Source: Leptolyngbya sp.
GTDB lineage: Bacteria > Cyanobacteriota > Cyanobacteriia > Phormidesmidales > Phormidesmidaceae
DNA length: 33,748 bases
NCBI GenBank assembly: GCA_003249105.1
Contig: QBLT01000019.1
Span: forward strand, 1 to 33,748
Direction of reading: 5' to 3'
Shown here: positions 15,043 through 25,173 of the stretch, piece by piece
Position numbering within the stretch: the first letter of the stretch is position 1
Layout: each line of letters starts with the position of its first letter
Made by a program: the position numbers and the translations under genes
Notes under the pieces: model-generated
Databases searched by the model: none
Told to the model about the DNA's origin: nothing
Seen by the model: the letters and a program-made list of their open reading frames with translations, nothing else

Positions 15043-15639
15043 ATGCCTACTTCCCCTCGCCCCCAGTTTGTTCTCGCTTCAGCCTCAAAGGGCCGTCGCC
15101 TGCTGCTGGTAGGGGCAGGCATTCACCCTTTTGTGTGTCCCAGCAACTTTGACGAAGATCAAGTCCCTGTCACCGACCCACCCAAATATGTGGCCACCCT
15201 GGCCCGCTGCAAGGCTGAATCGGTTGCGCCTCAGTTTCCCAGTGCTCTGGTGCTGGGGTGCGACTCGGTGATGGCCTTTCGGGGCAAAATCTACGGCAAG
15301 CCCAAAGATCGGGAGGATGCGATCGCCCGCTGGCAAGCGATGCGAGGCCAGTCCTGCGAGATCCACACCGGCCATGCCCTGATCGCCCCCCAGGGCACAA
15401 CCCTGGTGCGCAGTGCCGTCACCCGCGTTTATTTTTCTGAGGTTGACGACGCCACGATCGTAGCCTACGTCAACTCGGGAGAGCCCTTGGCCTGTGCTGG
15501 CGCCTTCTCCATCGACGGCAAAGGGGGCCTGCTGATCGAAAAAATTGAGGGTTGCCACACCAACGTCATTGGCCTCAGCCTGCCGCTGCTGCGCTCTATG
15601 CTAGAGGAACTCGGCTACCGGGCAACGGAGTTCTGGTAG
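15043..15639 (+). CDS. maf: Maf-family nucleoside triphosphate pyrophosphatase
   Basis: A 198-aa house-cleaning pyrophosphatase that hydrolyses (modified or canonical) nucleoside triphosphates to the monophosphate. Motifs: [18 protein letters not shown] at the N-terminus, [10 protein letters not shown] with the catalytic-base Asp, [18 protein letters not shown], and the closing [18 protein letters not shown]. The usual LASxSPRR has KG in place of P, a variant seen in some cyanobacterial members. The predicted class (dTTP/UTP versus m7GTP type) is not decided by what I can see. ATG at 15043 begins right before the family motif. 231 bp of preceding intergenic DNA contain a CCCGCC/GGCGGG hairpin (14930-14948) of unknown role. 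acpP follows after 146 bp. Confidence 0.93.
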   Translation: MPTSPRPQFVLASASKGRRLLLVGAGIHPFVCPSNFDEDQVPVTDPPKYVATLARCKAESVAPQFPSALVLGCDSVMAFRGKIYGKPKDREDAIARWQAMRGQSCEIHTGHALIAPQGTTLVRSAVTRVYFSEVDDATIVAYVNSGEPLACAGAFSIDGKGGLLIEKIEGCHTNVIGLSLPLLRSMLEELGYRATEFW

Positions 15640-15785
15640 GGTTCTTTTTCCGATACTATGAAGGGATGCTCAAAATTGAGCGACCTTATGCTGGGGCTTG
15701 ACGTCAGATATTCGTCTCGATGGGGTCGCAGGGTGATAAGGTTTTTTGTTGTCGATTAATCTGTACAAAGAGGCGTTGGAGAACC

Positions 15786-16025
15786 ATGAGCGCAGAGACT
15801 TTTGAAAAGGTCAAAAAGATTGTCAGCGAGCAGCTAGGGGTTGAGGAGGCTGATGTTAAGCCCGAAGCTAGCTTCGCCAACGACCTGGGCGCCGATTCCC
15901 TCGATACCGTAGAGCTGGTTATGGCTCTGGAAGAAGAATTTGGCATCGAAATTCCCGATGAAGCGGCAGAGGGCATTGCCACCGTGCAGGATGCTGTCAA
16001 CTTCATCGAAGACAAAGCCGCCTAG
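15786..16025 (+). CDS. acpP: Acyl carrier protein
   Basis: A 79-aa acidic four-helix protein that carries growing acyl chains on a 4'-phosphopantetheine arm attached to Ser38 in the [18 protein letters not shown] motif. The N-terminal [11 protein letters not shown] and C-terminal [12 protein letters not shown] helices are typical and the length is normal. ATG at 15786 follows TTGGAG at 15776-15781. It is the first gene of the acpP-fabF-tkt arrangement found in many cyanobacteria; FabF at 16179 uses acyl-ACP and malonyl-ACP as substrates. A strong hairpin 57 nt after the stop probably separates its expression level from fabF. Confidence 0.98.
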   Translation: MSAETFEKVKKIVSEQLGVEEADVKPEASFANDLGADSLDTVELVMALEEEFGIEIPDEAAEGIATVQDAVNFIEDKAA

Positions 16026-16081
16026 GCTGTCCCCAATCCCAGCAGTTGGCCTGGGAATAGAGTAGCGCCTGTACTGGCGGA

Positions 16082-16112
16082 CATGGGGGGGAATCGAGGG
16101 TTGCCCCCCATG
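16082..16112 (+). promoter_or_regulatory. 9-bp GC-rich hairpin between acpP and fabF
   Basis: CATGGGGGG (16082-16090) pairs perfectly with CCCCCCATG (16104-16112) around a 13-nt loop. It lies 57 nt after the acpP stop and 66 nt before the fabF start. The stem is followed by CCACTGGTTTTACAG, which has only a short T-run, so it may be a leaky terminator or a 3'-end stabiliser for acpP mRNA. Confidence 0.55.
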
Positions 16113-16178
16113 CCACTGGTTTTACAGCTGGCCAGCCCGGCCCCTTTAACCTCGACCTGGTTTACCTGAAATTTGGCT

Positions 16179-17432
16179 ATGGCAAACTCTGACTCAAAGC
16201 GCGTTGTGGTAACCGGCATGGATGCCATTACCCCCATTGGTAACGACCTGGAGGAGTATTGGGCTGGGCTAGTGGCCGGGCGCAGCGGCACGGCTCGCAT
16301 TACCCACTTCGACCCTTCCCAGCACGCATCGCAAATTGCGGCGGAGGTCAAGGGGTTTGACCCAGGCGACTTTCTTGACAAGAAAGAAGTCAAGCGCATG
16401 GATCGCTTCTCCCAGTTTGCGGTGATTGCTGGCCAGCGCGCCCTGAAGCATTCTGGACTCACCATTACCGATCTCAACGCCGAGCAGATTGGCACCTGCA
16501 TTGGTTCTGGCATCGGTGGCCTCAAGGTCTTAGAAGACCAGCAGGAGATCTATCTCAATCGTGGCCCCAGCCGCTGTAGCCCCTTCATGATTCCGATGAT
16601 GATCGCCAATATGGCGGCGGGGCTCACCGCCATTCACACTGGGGCTAAGGGGCCGAGCACCTGTGCCGTCACGGCCTGTGCCGCTGGCTCTAACGCCATT
16701 GGCGACGCCTTTCGGCTGATTCAGCACGGCTATGCCCAGGCGATGATCTGCGGTGGCACCGAGGCGGCGGTCACGCCCCTGTCGGTGGCGGGCTTTGCCT
16801 CGGCCCGCGCCCTCTCCACTCGCAACGACGACCCCGCCACCGCCAGCCGCCCCTTTGACAAGACCCGCGATGGCTTTGTGATCGGCGAAGGCTGCGGCAT
16901 TTTGATCCTCGAAGAACTGGAGCACGCCCTAAGCCGGGGGGCGACTATTTACGGTGAAATCGTTGGCTACGGCATGACCTGCGACGCTTACCACATGACC
17001 TCTCCGGTACCTGGCGGGATGGGTGCGGCTCGCTGCATTCAGCTGGCGCTAAAGGATGCTGGCATTTCGCCTGGGGAGATTAGCTATATCAATGCCCACG
17101 GTACCAGTACAGGGGCCAATGACCCCACTGAAACCCAGGCGATCAAAACCGCCCTGGGGGATGTGGCCTATAAGGTGGCGGTGAGCTCGACTAAGTCGAT
17201 GACCGGGCACCTGCTCGGGGGCTCGGGGGGAATTGAGGCGGTGGCGACCTGTCTGGCGATCGCTAACGACATTGCCCCGCCCACCATCAACCTCCACGAT
17301 CCTGACCCCGACTGCGACCTCGACTATATTCCCAACCAAAGCCGCCCGATGCCGATTGAGGTGGCGATTTCCAACTCCTTTGGCTTCGGGGGCCACAACG
17401 TTACCCTGGTGTTTAAGAAATACCGTAGCTAG
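16179..17432 (+). CDS. fabF: 3-oxoacyl-ACP synthase II (KAS II)
   Basis: A 417-aa condensing enzyme that elongates acyl-ACP with malonyl-ACP. The active-site Cys is Cys167 in CAVTACAAGSNAIGDAF; the two catalytic histidines are in INAHGTSTGANDPTE and SMTGHLLGGSGG, and the C-terminal NSFGFGGHN loop is present. These features specify a KAS I/II type rather than FabH. ATG at 16179 gives MANSDSKRVVVTGMDAITPIG at the N-terminus; an in-frame TTG six bases upstream (16173) is possible but has no ribosome site. The gene follows acpP (153 bp) and precedes tkt (237 bp). The stop codon overlaps an inverted repeat (17423-17440). Confidence 0.97.
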   Translation: MANSDSKRVVVTGMDAITPIGNDLEEYWAGLVAGRSGTARITHFDPSQHASQIAAEVKGFDPGDFLDKKEVKRMDRFSQFAVIAGQRALKHSGLTITDLNAEQIGTCIGSGIGGLKVLEDQQEIYLNRGPSRCSPFMIPMMIANMAAGLTAIHTGAKGPSTCAVTACAAGSNAIGDAFRLIQHGYAQAMICGGTEAAVTPLSVAGFASARALSTRNDDPATASRPFDKTRDGFVIGEGCGILILEELEHALSRGATIYGEIVGYGMTCDAYHMTSPVPGGMGAARCIQLALKDAGISPGEISYINAHGTSTGANDPTETQAIKTALGDVAYKVAVSSTKSMTGHLLGGSGGIEAVATCLAIANDIAPPTINLHDPDPDCDLDYIPNQSRPMPIEVAISNSFGFGGHNVTLVFKKYRS

Positions 17433-17440
17433 AGCTACGG
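17423..17440 (+). promoter_or_regulatory. Palindrome overlapping the fabF stop codon, TATAAT downstream
   Basis: CCGTAGCT (17423-17430) and AGCTACGG (17433-17440) are perfect inverted copies around AG, and the fabF stop TAG (17430-17432) sits at the centre. No T-run follows. A TATAAT at 17459-17464 matches a consensus -10 box but has no good -35 at 17 bp; a TTGACA at 17521-17526 has only a weak -10. The fabF-tkt gap probably holds the tkt promoter, but I cannot place it. Confidence 0.35.
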
Positions 17441-17669
17441 ATCGAATCACTTAATAGGTATAATGACCTAAAACGTGCCGTCCGGCACCTGAGCTTTGTG
17501 CCTTGCCTAGCCAGAGGGTATTGACAATCGTCTGGTTGCGGGGTCTGCTGAGAGGCAAGGCTGTGTGTGGGGTCTTGATCGATTTAGGCCGATACCTTTG
17601 TTAGCCCCTGGGCTAGTCCTAGTGCTGCGTGCTGCTGCTCCGAAAAACCGTCGTTAAGCTGTTGAACCT

Positions 17670-19676
17670 ATGGCTGTTGCAACCCAATCCCTGGAAGAAC
17701 TCTGTATTAATTCCATTCGCTTCTTAGCGATTGATGCGGTGGAGAAGGCCAAATCTGGCCACCCCGGTCTGCCCATGGGGGCTGCGCCCATGGCCTACGT
17801 GCTGTGGGATAAGTTCATGCGGGTCAACCCCAAGAACCCCCAGTGGTTTAACCGCGATCGCTTTGTCCTCTCCGCAGGCCACGGCTGCATGCTGCAGTAC
17901 GCCCTGCTCTACCTGAGCGGCTTTGACAGTGTGACGCTGGATGACATCAAGCAGTTCCGCCAGTGGGGCGCTCGCACCCCCGGCCACCCCGAGAACTTTG
18001 AGACTCCGGGTATCGAAGTTACCACCGGCCCTCTGGGTCAGGGCATTGCCAACGCCGTCGGTCTGGCCATGGCCGAGGCTCACCTAGCCGCTAAGTTCAA
18101 CAAGCCCGACGTCACCCTGGTAGACCACTACACCTACGTGATTTTGGGCGACGGCTGCAACATGGAAGGGGTTTCTGGCGAAGCCTGCTCGTTGGCGGGT
18201 CACCTGGGTCTGGGCAAGCTGATCGCCCTCTACGATGACAACCACATCTCCATCGACGGCTCCACCGATATCTCCTTCACCGAAGACGTGGGCAAGCGCT
18301 TTGAGGCCTATGGTTGGCACGTGGTGCACGTGGAGAACGGCAATACGGATTTGGATGCCATTGCGGCTGCGATCGAAGAGGCCAAATCGGTCAGCGATCG
18401 CCCCTCCATGATTAAAGTCACCACCACCATCGGCTACGGTTCCCCCAACAAGCAAAACACCGCTGGGGTTCACGGTGCGGCCCTGGGCGGCGACGAGATC
18501 AAGCTCACCCGCGAGAACCTGGGCTGGAGCTACGGCGACTTCGAAGTGCCCGAAGACGCGCTCAACCACATGCGCAAAGCGGTTGAGCGCGGCGCTAGCC
18601 TTCAAGCCGAGTGGGAAGAAACCCTCGCCACCTACCGCACTAAGTACGCCGCCGAGGCCGCCGAGTTCGAGCGCATGCTGGCGGGCCAGCTGCCTGAGGG
18701 CTGGGCCGACGCGCTGCCCACCTATACCCCCGCCGACAAGGCTCTGGCGACCCGCAAGAACTCCGAGGTCACCCTCAACGCTCTGGCTCCGGCCATCCCT
18801 GAGTTGATCGGGGGCTCTGCTGACCTCACCCACTCGAACCTGACCGAGCTGAAGATCTCCGGCAGCTTCCAGAAAGGGGCCTACGAAAACCGCAACCTGC
18901 GCTTTGGTGTGCGCGAGCACGGCATGGGCGCGATCTGCAACGGCATTGCCCTGCACAACTCGGGCCTGATTCCCTACTGCGCCACCTTCCTGGTGTTTGC
19001 CGACTACATGCGGGCGGCCATTCGCCTGTCGGCCCTCTCCCAGGCCGGGGTGATCTACGTCATGACTCACGACTCCATCGGTCTGGGCGAAGACGGCCCT
19101 ACCCACCAGCCGGTGGAAACCATCGCCTCCCTGCGGGCCATTCCCAACCTGATCGTGATTCGCCCCGCCGACGGCACGGAAACCTCTGGGGCCTATAAAA
19201 TTGCCGTCGAGCACCGCAAAACCCCCACGCTGATGGCCTTTAGCCGTCAAAACCTGCCCAACCTGCCTGGCTCTTCCATTGAGGGTGTGGCCAAGGGTGC
19301 CTACACCGTCGATGACTGCGATGGCACCCCCGACCTGATTTTGATCGGTACCGGCAGCGAAGTCAGCCTCTGCGTAGAGGCCGCCAAAGAACTGCGAACC
19401 GCAGGTACTAAGGTGCGCGTAGTGTCTATGCCCTCTTGGGAGCTGTTTGACGCCCAGGACGCCGCCTACCAGGAGTCGGTGCTGCCCAAGGCTGTCACCA
19501 AGCGCCTGGCGGTGGAAGCGGGGATCACCATGGGCTGGTGCCGCTACGTCGGTGCCGAGGGCGATGTCATCGGTGTCGATCGCTTTGGAGCCTCGGCCCC
19601 TGGCGACCTAGTAATGGAAAAATTTGGCTTCACCGTTGAGAACGTAGTCAGCCGGGCCAAGGCACTGCTGGGCTAG
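17670..19676 (+). CDS. tkt: Transketolase
   Basis: A 668-aa thiamine-diphosphate enzyme that moves two-carbon units between sugar phosphates in the Calvin cycle and pentose phosphate pathway. Motifs in order: [19 protein letters not shown] (substrate/TPP-binding His), [20 protein letters not shown], the TPP/Mg motif [20 protein letters not shown] followed by [14 protein letters not shown], the [20 protein letters not shown] loop, and in the second half [18 protein letters not shown] and [17 protein letters not shown]. Length and order are canonical. ATG at 17670 gives the usual N-terminus. It is third in the acpP-fabF-tkt arrangement and is followed by a probable terminator at 19718-19756. 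Confidence 0.98.
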   Translation: MAVATQSLEELCINSIRFLAIDAVEKAKSGHPGLPMGAAPMAYVLWDKFMRVNPKNPQWFNRDRFVLSAGHGCMLQYALLYLSGFDSVTLDDIKQFRQWGARTPGHPENFETPGIEVTTGPLGQGIANAVGLAMAEAHLAAKFNKPDVTLVDHYTYVILGDGCNMEGVSGEACSLAGHLGLGKLIALYDDNHISIDGSTDISFTEDVGKRFEAYGWHVVHVENGNTDLDAIAAAIEEAKSVSDRPSMIKVTTTIGYGSPNKQNTAGVHGAALGGDEIKLTRENLGWSYGDFEVPEDALNHMRKAVERGASLQAEWEETLATYRTKYAAEAAEFERMLAGQLPEGWADALPTYTPADKALATRKNSEVTLNALAPAIPELIGGSADLTHSNLTELKISGSFQKGAYENRNLRFGVREHGMGAICNGIALHNSGLIPYCATFLVFADYMRAAIRLSALSQAGVIYVMTHDSIGLGEDGPTHQPVETIASLRAIPNLIVIRPADGTETSGAYKIAVEHRKTPTLMAFSRQNLPNLPGSSIEGVAKGAYTVDDCDGTPDLILIGTGSEVSLCVEAAKELRTAGTKVRVVSMPSWELFDAQDAAYQESVLPKAVTKRLAVEAGITMGWCRYVGAEGDVIGVDRFGASAPGDLVMEKFGFTVENVVSRAKALLG

Positions 19677-19717
19677 GAGTTTTAGGTCGGCCTCTGATAC
19701 CGAGAAGATTGACCAGC

Positions 19718-19756
19718 TAAAGGCCCTAGGGTTCAGTCAAACCCCTGGGGCTTTTG
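19718..19756 (+). terminator. Imperfect intrinsic terminator after tkt
   Basis: About 40 nt after the tkt stop, AAAGGCCCTAGGGTT and AAACCCCTGGGGCTTTT fold into an imperfect stem with a five-base loop, ending in TTTT. Internal mismatches (T/T, A/C, G/G) weaken it, but the geometry is right for a rho-independent terminator separating tkt from the kinase operon. Confidence 0.5.
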
Positions 19757-19954
19757 GCTGTTTATCTGCCCGCTCAGGTTGTTATGCGAGGCGTTTGTAA
19801 AACCCGAGTAGACGCTGAGTCTGCCGGACGAGGTCGGGCAGAGATTACAGTATGGATGGTGTAATTGCACTCTGGGGTGATTGTCGCTCACCCAGAAGGC
19901 AACGCACCTGCTGGTGATTCCTGGAATATTGCGTGAGCTCGGGGATGACATGCT

Positions 19955-22900
19955 ATGGTCAACCGCTTCAAAATTGGGACGCGTATTGGGGCCGGGTTCG
20001 CCCTGGGGCTGACCGTCTTGGCTGTACTTGGTGCGGTTGCCTACCGAACAACCACCGATCTGATTCGCAATGCCCAGCAGGAGAAGGCTTCATATCAGAT
20101 TTTGGGGTACCTCAATGACCTGGAAACGGATCTGGTCAACGCTGAAACGGGGCAGCGGGGCTATTTAATTACGGGGCAGCCGCGATACCTAGAGCCCTAC
20201 GAAAAAGCCCTGACGCAAATTGCCGATAACTACGAGCTGTTGCGTCAACTTACCGCAGATGATGCGGCCATCCACAGCCGTTTGGTAGTTCTAAAGCCGG
20301 TGATCGATGCCAGACTCGCTCGGCTGCGCGAAGGTATTCGACTGCGAGAGACAGATGGATTTACGGCGGCCCAAAACTTTATTTTGACCGATAGTGGTCG
20401 CCAGCTGATGGAGCAGCTCCGTGACCTGATTGCTGAATTAGAAGAGCAAGAGAGAGAGCTGCTTGAGGAGCGTGCAGCCCAAGCTCAGCTGTCAGCCCAA
20501 AGAACGCTTTATACCGTTTCGTTTGGGGTGCCGGTATCGTTTGTGATTCTGTCGCTGGTGGGTTGGGGGCTGTCGCGCAATATCTCTAGACCGCTGCGCA
20601 ACCTGTCTGATACTGCAGAACAGCTCGCTGCTGGCAACCTGGCCATTACGCTGCCCGATAGTGCCGACCAGGATGAAACCGGCATTTTGACCCGCACGTT
20701 TAACCAGATGGTGACCAACCTGCGGGAGACGATTCGCGCTAACGAAGAGCAGCGCTGGCTGAAGTCTAACCTGGCGGACTTGTCGCAGCAGTTGCAGGGG
20801 CAGCGCAGTCTTGAAACCCTAGCAGAGCTGATGTTGACCTATGTCGCGCCCTTGGTAGACGCGCAGCAGGGGGTGCTGTATCTGCTAGACTCTGCCAGCG
20901 AACCGCCCCGACTTAAGCTGTTGAGCAGCTACGCCTACCAGGAGCGCAAGCACCTGTCGAACGAATTTAACCTGGGGGAAGGGCTGGTGGGCCAGTGCGC
21001 CCTAGAGAAGCAGCGCATTGTGCTGACCCAGGTGCCAGAGGACTACATCCAGATTCGCTCTGGGCTGGGCTCGGCAGTGCCCCTCACCATTGTGGTGCTG
21101 CCCATCATGTTTGAGAACGCGGTGAAGGGGGTGCTAGAACTGGCGTCTTTTCACCGCTTTGATGACTTGCAGCTGACCTTTTTGGATGAGGCCAGCGAGG
21201 TGGCGGGGGTGATGATCAACGCGATCGCCGCCTACATGCAAACCCAAAGACTGCTAGAGCGATCGCAGGTGCTGACCGAAGAGCTGCGCCAGCAGCAGGA
21301 AGAGCTGTTGCAGAGCAATCAGCTGCTCGAAGAGCGCACCCAGTCGCTGCAAGAGTCGGAACTAGAGCTCCAGCAGCAGCAGGAAGAATTGCAGCAGTCG
21401 AACGAAGAGCTGCAGCAGCTCAACGAGGAGCTAGAAGAGAAAGCCGAGCTGCTAGAAACCCAGAAGCAGCAGGTGGAGCGCAAAAACCACGAGATTGAGC
21501 TGGCCCGTCAGGAGCTTGAGAATCAGGCTAGCCAGCTGGCCCAGTCGTCGCGCTATAAGTCAGAGTTTTTGGCCAACATGTCCCACGAGCTGCGCACGCC
21601 CCTCAACAGTCTGCTGATTTTGGCCAAAATGCTCAGCGACAACGGCGACGGCAACCTCACCGAAAAGCAGGTGGACTATAGCCGCACGATCCACTCTGCC
21701 GGGGTAGACCTGCTCTCGCTGATCAACGATATTCTCGACATGGCTAAAATCGAGTCGGGCACCATGGAGGTGGCGATCGAGTCGCTGGCCTTTACGGCAA
21801 TTCAGTTTGAGCTAGAGCGCACCTTTCAGCCGACCGCTGCCAGCAAGGGGCTGCGGTTTGAGGTCGTTGTGGATGCGGGGCTGCCCACCACCCTGGCCAC
21901 CGACCCTCGGCGGCTACAGCAGGTGCTCAAAAATCTGATTTCCAACGCCATCAAGTTTACGGAGCAGGGCCAGGTCACGGTGGATATTTTTCCGGTAGCC
22001 GAGGAGCGGGTGGCCTTTGCGGTCACCGATACCGGCATTGGCATTCCGTCAGAGAAACAGTACACCGTTTTCGGGGCGTTTCAGCAGGCCGACGGCACCA
22101 CCAGCCGCCGCTATGGCGGGACGGGGCTGGGGCTGTCGATCAGCCTACAGCTGGCCCAGTTGCTAGGGGGCAGTCTGGAGCTGCAAAGTGAGCCCAGCCA
22201 GGGCAGTACCTTTACGCTGTATCTGCCCCTGCGCTACGTCGCCCCCTCGAGCGATGGAGAGGTGTTGCAGATTAGGGCGCAGGGTGAGGGAGCAAAGCTA
22301 ACTCCCCAGGTTCGTCGCGCCGCTGCCGCTGAATTTACCCCGGCTACGGCCGTATCCCCAGGCGAGGATCTGCTGCCTGCCCTGCCGACTAACCTGGAGG
22401 ACGATCGGGCGCGGCTGTCGCCGGGGGGGCAAGATGCGACTGAGCGGGTGCTGCTGGTGATTGAGGATGACCCCAACTTCGCCCGCATTTTGTTAGATAT
22501 GGCGCGGGGGCAGGGGTTTAAGGTGTTGATTGCGCTCCAGGGGCAGACCGGGCTAACCCTGGCCCAGCAGTATGTGCCCAACGCCATTACCCTCGATCTG
22601 CACCTGCCCGATATGGATGGGCTGACGGTGCTGGAACAGCTCAAGCACAACCCCACTACTCGCCATATTCCGGTTCACATTCTGACGGTGAACGACGAGC
22701 AGCAGCAGGAATTTCAGATGGGGGCGATCGCCCATATTCAAAAGCCCGTTGCGCCGGAAATTTTGACCCAGACCCTGATCGACATCAAGCAGTTTGTGGA
22801 GCGCCGGGTGCGCTACCTGCTGGTGATTGAAGATGACCCGGTGCAGGCCCAGAGCATTATTGAGCTGATTGGCGGCGGCGATGTCACCAGCACCGCCGTA

Positions 22901-23614
22901 CACACCGGTGCTGCCGCCCTAGAGACCCTGCGATCGCAGCCCTGCGACTGCATTGTGCTCGACCTGGGCCTGCCCGACATGAATGGCTTTGACCTGCTGG
23001 AGCAGATCAAGCAAGATCCGGCCCTGGTGCGGCTGCCGATCATTGTCTACACCGGCAAAGACCTGACCGAGGCGGAGGCAACCCAGCTGCGCCGCCTAGC
23101 CGAAACCATCATCATCAAAGATGTGCGATCGCCCGAGCGGCTGCTGGATGAAACTGCCCTGTTTTTGCACCGGGTACAGGCCAACCTGCCGCCGACCCAG
23201 CAGCAAATGCTAGAGCGATTGCAGCACAGCGACCCGGCCCTGGCGGGCAAAAAAGTGCTGATTATCGACGATGACGTGCGCAATATTTTTGCCCTCACCA
23301 GCCTGCTGGAGCAGTACGAGATGGTCGTGGTGTTCGCCGAAAACGGGCGCGAAGGCATCGAAACCCTGCGGGCCAACCCCGACGTCGGCATCGTGCTGAT
23401 GGATGTGATGATGCCCGAGCTCGACGGTTACGAAACCACCCGGCTGATCCGCAAACAGGAGCAGTTTCGATCGCTGCCGATCATTGCTCTGACCGCTAAA
23501 GCCATGCAGGGCGATCGCGACAAGTGTATCGAAGCCGGGGCCTCCGACTACATCACCAAGCCTGTCGATACGGAGCAGCTGTTGACGCTGCTGCGCCTGT
23601 GGTTATACCAGTAG
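19955..23614 (+). CDS. Hybrid histidine kinase: CHASE3-HAMP-GAF-coiled coil-HisKA-HATPase-REC-REC-REC
   Basis: A 1219-aa inner-membrane kinase. Membrane segments at about 11-30 and 187-207 flank a periplasmic CHASE3 domain (motif [11 protein letters not shown] near 64-74). HAMP follows (about 208-262), a GAF domain (about 285-425), and a Gln/Glu-rich coiled coil (about 434-537). HisKA has His544 ([13 protein letters not shown]). HATPase (about 645-752) has [15 protein letters not shown] and GTGLGLSIS. Three receivers follow, with Asp881 ([10 protein letters not shown]), Asp1003 ([10 protein letters not shown]) and Asp1150 ([10 protein letters not shown]). REC2 has KD in place of the usual KP after the conserved Lys. 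The start is ATG 19955. cheR, cheB and a second kinase follow at 23768-27242, suggesting one signalling locus. The stimulus is unknown. Confidence 0.95.
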   Translation: MVNRFKIGTRIGAGFALGLTVLAVLGAVAYRTTTDLIRNAQQEKASYQILGYLNDLETDLVNAETGQRGYLITGQPRYLEPYEKALTQIADNYELLRQLTADDAAIHSRLVVLKPVIDARLARLREGIRLRETDGFTAAQNFILTDSGRQLMEQLRDLIAELEEQERELLEERAAQAQLSAQRTLYTVSFGVPVSFVILSLVGWGLSRNISRPLRNLSDTAEQLAAGNLAITLPDSADQDETGILTRTFNQMVTNLRETIRANEEQRWLKSNLADLSQQLQGQRSLETLAELMLTYVAPLVDAQQGVLYLLDSASEPPRLKLLSSYAYQERKHLSNEFNLGEGLVGQCALEKQRIVLTQVPEDYIQIRSGLGSAVPLTIVVLPIMFENAVKGVLELASFHRFDDLQLTFLDEASEVAGVMINAIAAYMQTQRLLERSQVLTEELRQQQEELLQSNQLLEERTQSLQESELELQQQQEELQQSNEELQQLNEELEEKAELLETQKQQVERKNHEIELARQELENQASQLAQSSRYKSEFLANMSHELRTPLNSLLILAKMLSDNGDGNLTEKQVDYSRTIHSAGVDLLSLINDILDMAKIESGTMEVAIESLAFTAIQFELERTFQPTAASKGLRFEVVVDAGLPTTLATDPRRLQQVLKNLISNAIKFTEQGQVTVDIFPVAEERVAFAVTDTGIGIPSEKQYTVFGAFQQADGTTSRRYGGTGLGLSISLQLAQLLGGSLELQSEPSQGSTFTLYLPLRYVAPSSDGEVLQIRAQGEGAKLTPQVRRAAAAEFTPATAVSPGEDLLPALPTNLEDDRARLSPGGQDATERVLLVIEDDPNFARILLDMARGQGFKVLIALQGQTGLTLAQQYVPNAITLDLHLPDMDGLTVLEQLKHNPTTRHIPVHILTVNDEQQQEFQMGAIAHIQKPVAPEILTQTLIDIKQFVERRVRYLLVIEDDPVQAQSIIELIGGGDVTSTAVHTGAAALETLRSQPCDCIVLDLGLPDMNGFDLLEQIKQDPALVRLPIIVYTGKDLTEAEATQLRRLAETIIIKDVRSPERLLDETALFLHRVQANLPPTQQQMLERLQHSDPALAGKKVLIIDDDVRNIFALTSLLEQYEMVVVFAENGREGIETLRANPDVGIVLMDVMMPELDGYETTRLIRKQEQFRSLPIIALTAKAMQGDRDKCIEAGASDYITKPVDTEQLLTLLRLWLYQ

Positions 23615-23767
23615 CGGTGGCCGTCAAGTTCCTCCCTTGGATATACTCTTTAAGGGAAAATTGAGCGACAATAGAACAGGCTCAAGGCCAGCCTAGTACA
23701 GCAATTTTGGCTGAGATGGGCGTATCTTGACAACAGCTTTAAGCAAGTGGTTTGAACGGGCTATGGG

Positions 23768-24598
23768 GTGCTGGCGGCGATTTTGAAACCAGACGATTTG
23801 GACGTTCACTTGCTCGTTGAAGGGCTATATCATCGGTATGGCTACGATTTTCGCAATTATGCTCCGGCCTCGCTCAAGCGCCGCATTCAAAGCTTTCTCA
23901 GAACTGATGGAATCGCCACTGTAGCCGAATTGCAGGCTCAGGCTTTGACCGATCGCGCCTGTGCCGAACGGCTGCTGCTGGGGCTGACGGTCAACACCAC
24001 GTCCATGTTTCGCGACCCGAGCTTCTACGTGGCTTTCCGGCAGCAGGTGGTGCCGCTGCTGCGCACCTATCCCTTTTTTCGCATTTGGCATGCGGGTTGC
24101 TCCACCGGGCAGGAAGTTTATTCCATGGCGATTTTGCTGCAAGAGGAAGGGCTTTACCACCGCTGCCGCATCTATGCCACCGATGCCAACGACCGAGTTT
24201 TGCAAATTGCTCGGCAGGGCATCTATCCCTCCAAGCAAATGCAGGACTATACCCAACTGTACTTAAAAGCCGGTGGTCAGCGCACTTTTTCAGAGTACTA
24301 TACGGCCAAATACAATAATGTTATTCTGCGGCCTGCTCTCCGGGAGCGGGTGGTTTTCGGCGAACACAATTTGGTGACCGATGGCTCATTTAATGAGTTC
24401 AACGTCATCCTCTGTCGCAATGTGCTGATTTACTTCAATCAAACCCTGCAAAATCAGGTTCACGAGCTGTTTTATAACAGTTTGTGTAAGTTTGGCATTC
24501 TCGGTTTGGGCAAGCAGGAAACCATTCGGTTTACGAAGTATGAAACGACCTACGAGGATTTGGCAAAAGCTGAAAAGCTGTATAGGAGGCGCAATTAG
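23768..24598 (+). CDS. cheR: CheR-type protein-glutamate O-methyltransferase
   Basis: A 276-aa SAM-dependent methyltransferase of the CheR family, which methylates Glu side chains on chemoreceptors. An N-terminal helical domain (YGYDFRNYAPASLKRRIQ at about 20-37) precedes the catalytic domain with TTSMFRDPSFY, the SAM loop HAGCSTGQEVYSMAILL (the more usual GEE is GQE), YATDANDRVLQIAR, and NVILCRNVLIYFN. It has the normal length and no C-terminal TPR. The start is GTG at 23768; the ATG at 23763 is out of frame. The stop TAG (24596-24598) shares its G with the GTG start of cheB, so the two are translationally coupled. No receptor, CheA or CheW is in the window, so its target is open. Confidence 0.93.
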   Translation: MLAAILKPDDLDVHLLVEGLYHRYGYDFRNYAPASLKRRIQSFLRTDGIATVAELQAQALTDRACAERLLLGLTVNTTSMFRDPSFYVAFRQQVVPLLRTYPFFRIWHAGCSTGQEVYSMAILLQEEGLYHRCRIYATDANDRVLQIARQGIYPSKQMQDYTQLYLKAGGQRTFSEYYTAKYNNVILRPALRERVVFGEHNLVTDGSFNEFNVILCRNVLIYFNQTLQNQVHELFYNSLCKFGILGLGKQETIRFTKYETTYEDLAKAEKLYRRRN

Positions 24599-25173
24599 TG
24601 GCCTATGACCTGATTGCGATTGGTACTTCCCTTGGCGGATTGTCGGCCCTAAAAATGCTACTGGGCGCTCTCCCCCAAGATTTTTCTGCGGCGCTGGCCG
24701 TTGTGCAGCATCGTCACCGTGAGTCTGACCCAGGGTTGGGTGCTTTTTTGCAGCAGTTTACGCTGCTTCCAGTGCATGAAGTTGAAGATAAAGAACGTAT
24801 CCAGGCGGGGCATGTTTACCTGGCCCCTGCCGACTATCATTTACTGGTAGAATACGGATATTTTTCTTTGTCTATTGATGAGCCGGTTTCCTACGCGCGC
24901 CCGTCAATTGATGTGTTGTTAGAGTCGGCTGCTGGTAGCTACAACGAACGTGTGATTGGTGTGATTTTGACCGGAGCTAACCAGGATGGAGTAAAAGGTC
25001 TATCGACCCTGAAGGCGCGGGGCGGAGTCGCCATTGTGCAAGACCCAGCCACGGCGGAGAGTCCGGTGCTGCCCAGGGCGGCGATCGCCGCGATCGCCGT
25101 TGACGCCGTATTGCCCCTCTCTCAAATTGCCCCCCACTTAATTCATCTCTGCACAGCAACAGGAGGTGAGTGA
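24598..25173 (+). CDS. cheB: CheB-type methylesterase domain protein, no receiver
   Basis: A 191-aa protein consisting only of the CheB catalytic domain, which removes methyl groups from receptor glutamates. The Ser-His-Asp triad is present: Ser11 in IGTSLGGLSAL, His38 in AVVQHRHRE, and Asp130 in ILTGANQDGVKG; VYLAPADYHLLV and LPRAAIAA also match the family. Classical CheB has an N-terminal receiver that controls activity; it is absent here, so regulation must come from another protein. The start GTG at 24598 overlaps the cheR stop and has a perfect AGGAGG at 24584-24589. Its stop TGA (25171-25173) overlaps the ATG of the next kinase, which itself carries two receivers that might substitute in trans. 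Confidence 0.93.
   Translation: MAYDLIAIGTSLGGLSALKMLLGALPQDFSAALAVVQHRHRESDPGLGAFLQQFTLLPVHEVEDKERIQAGHVYLAPADYHLLVEYGYFSLSIDEPVSYARPSIDVLLESAAGSYNERVIGVILTGANQDGVKGLSTLKARGGVAIVQDPATAESPVLPRAAIAAIAVDAVLPLSQIAPHLIHLCTATGGE

Noticed and set aside
18084..19250. 388-codon open frame on the minus strand opposite tkt
   Set aside because: It is a shadow of a GC-rich, strongly biased gene; the protein is low-complexity Gly/His/Val with no domain, and tkt is certain.
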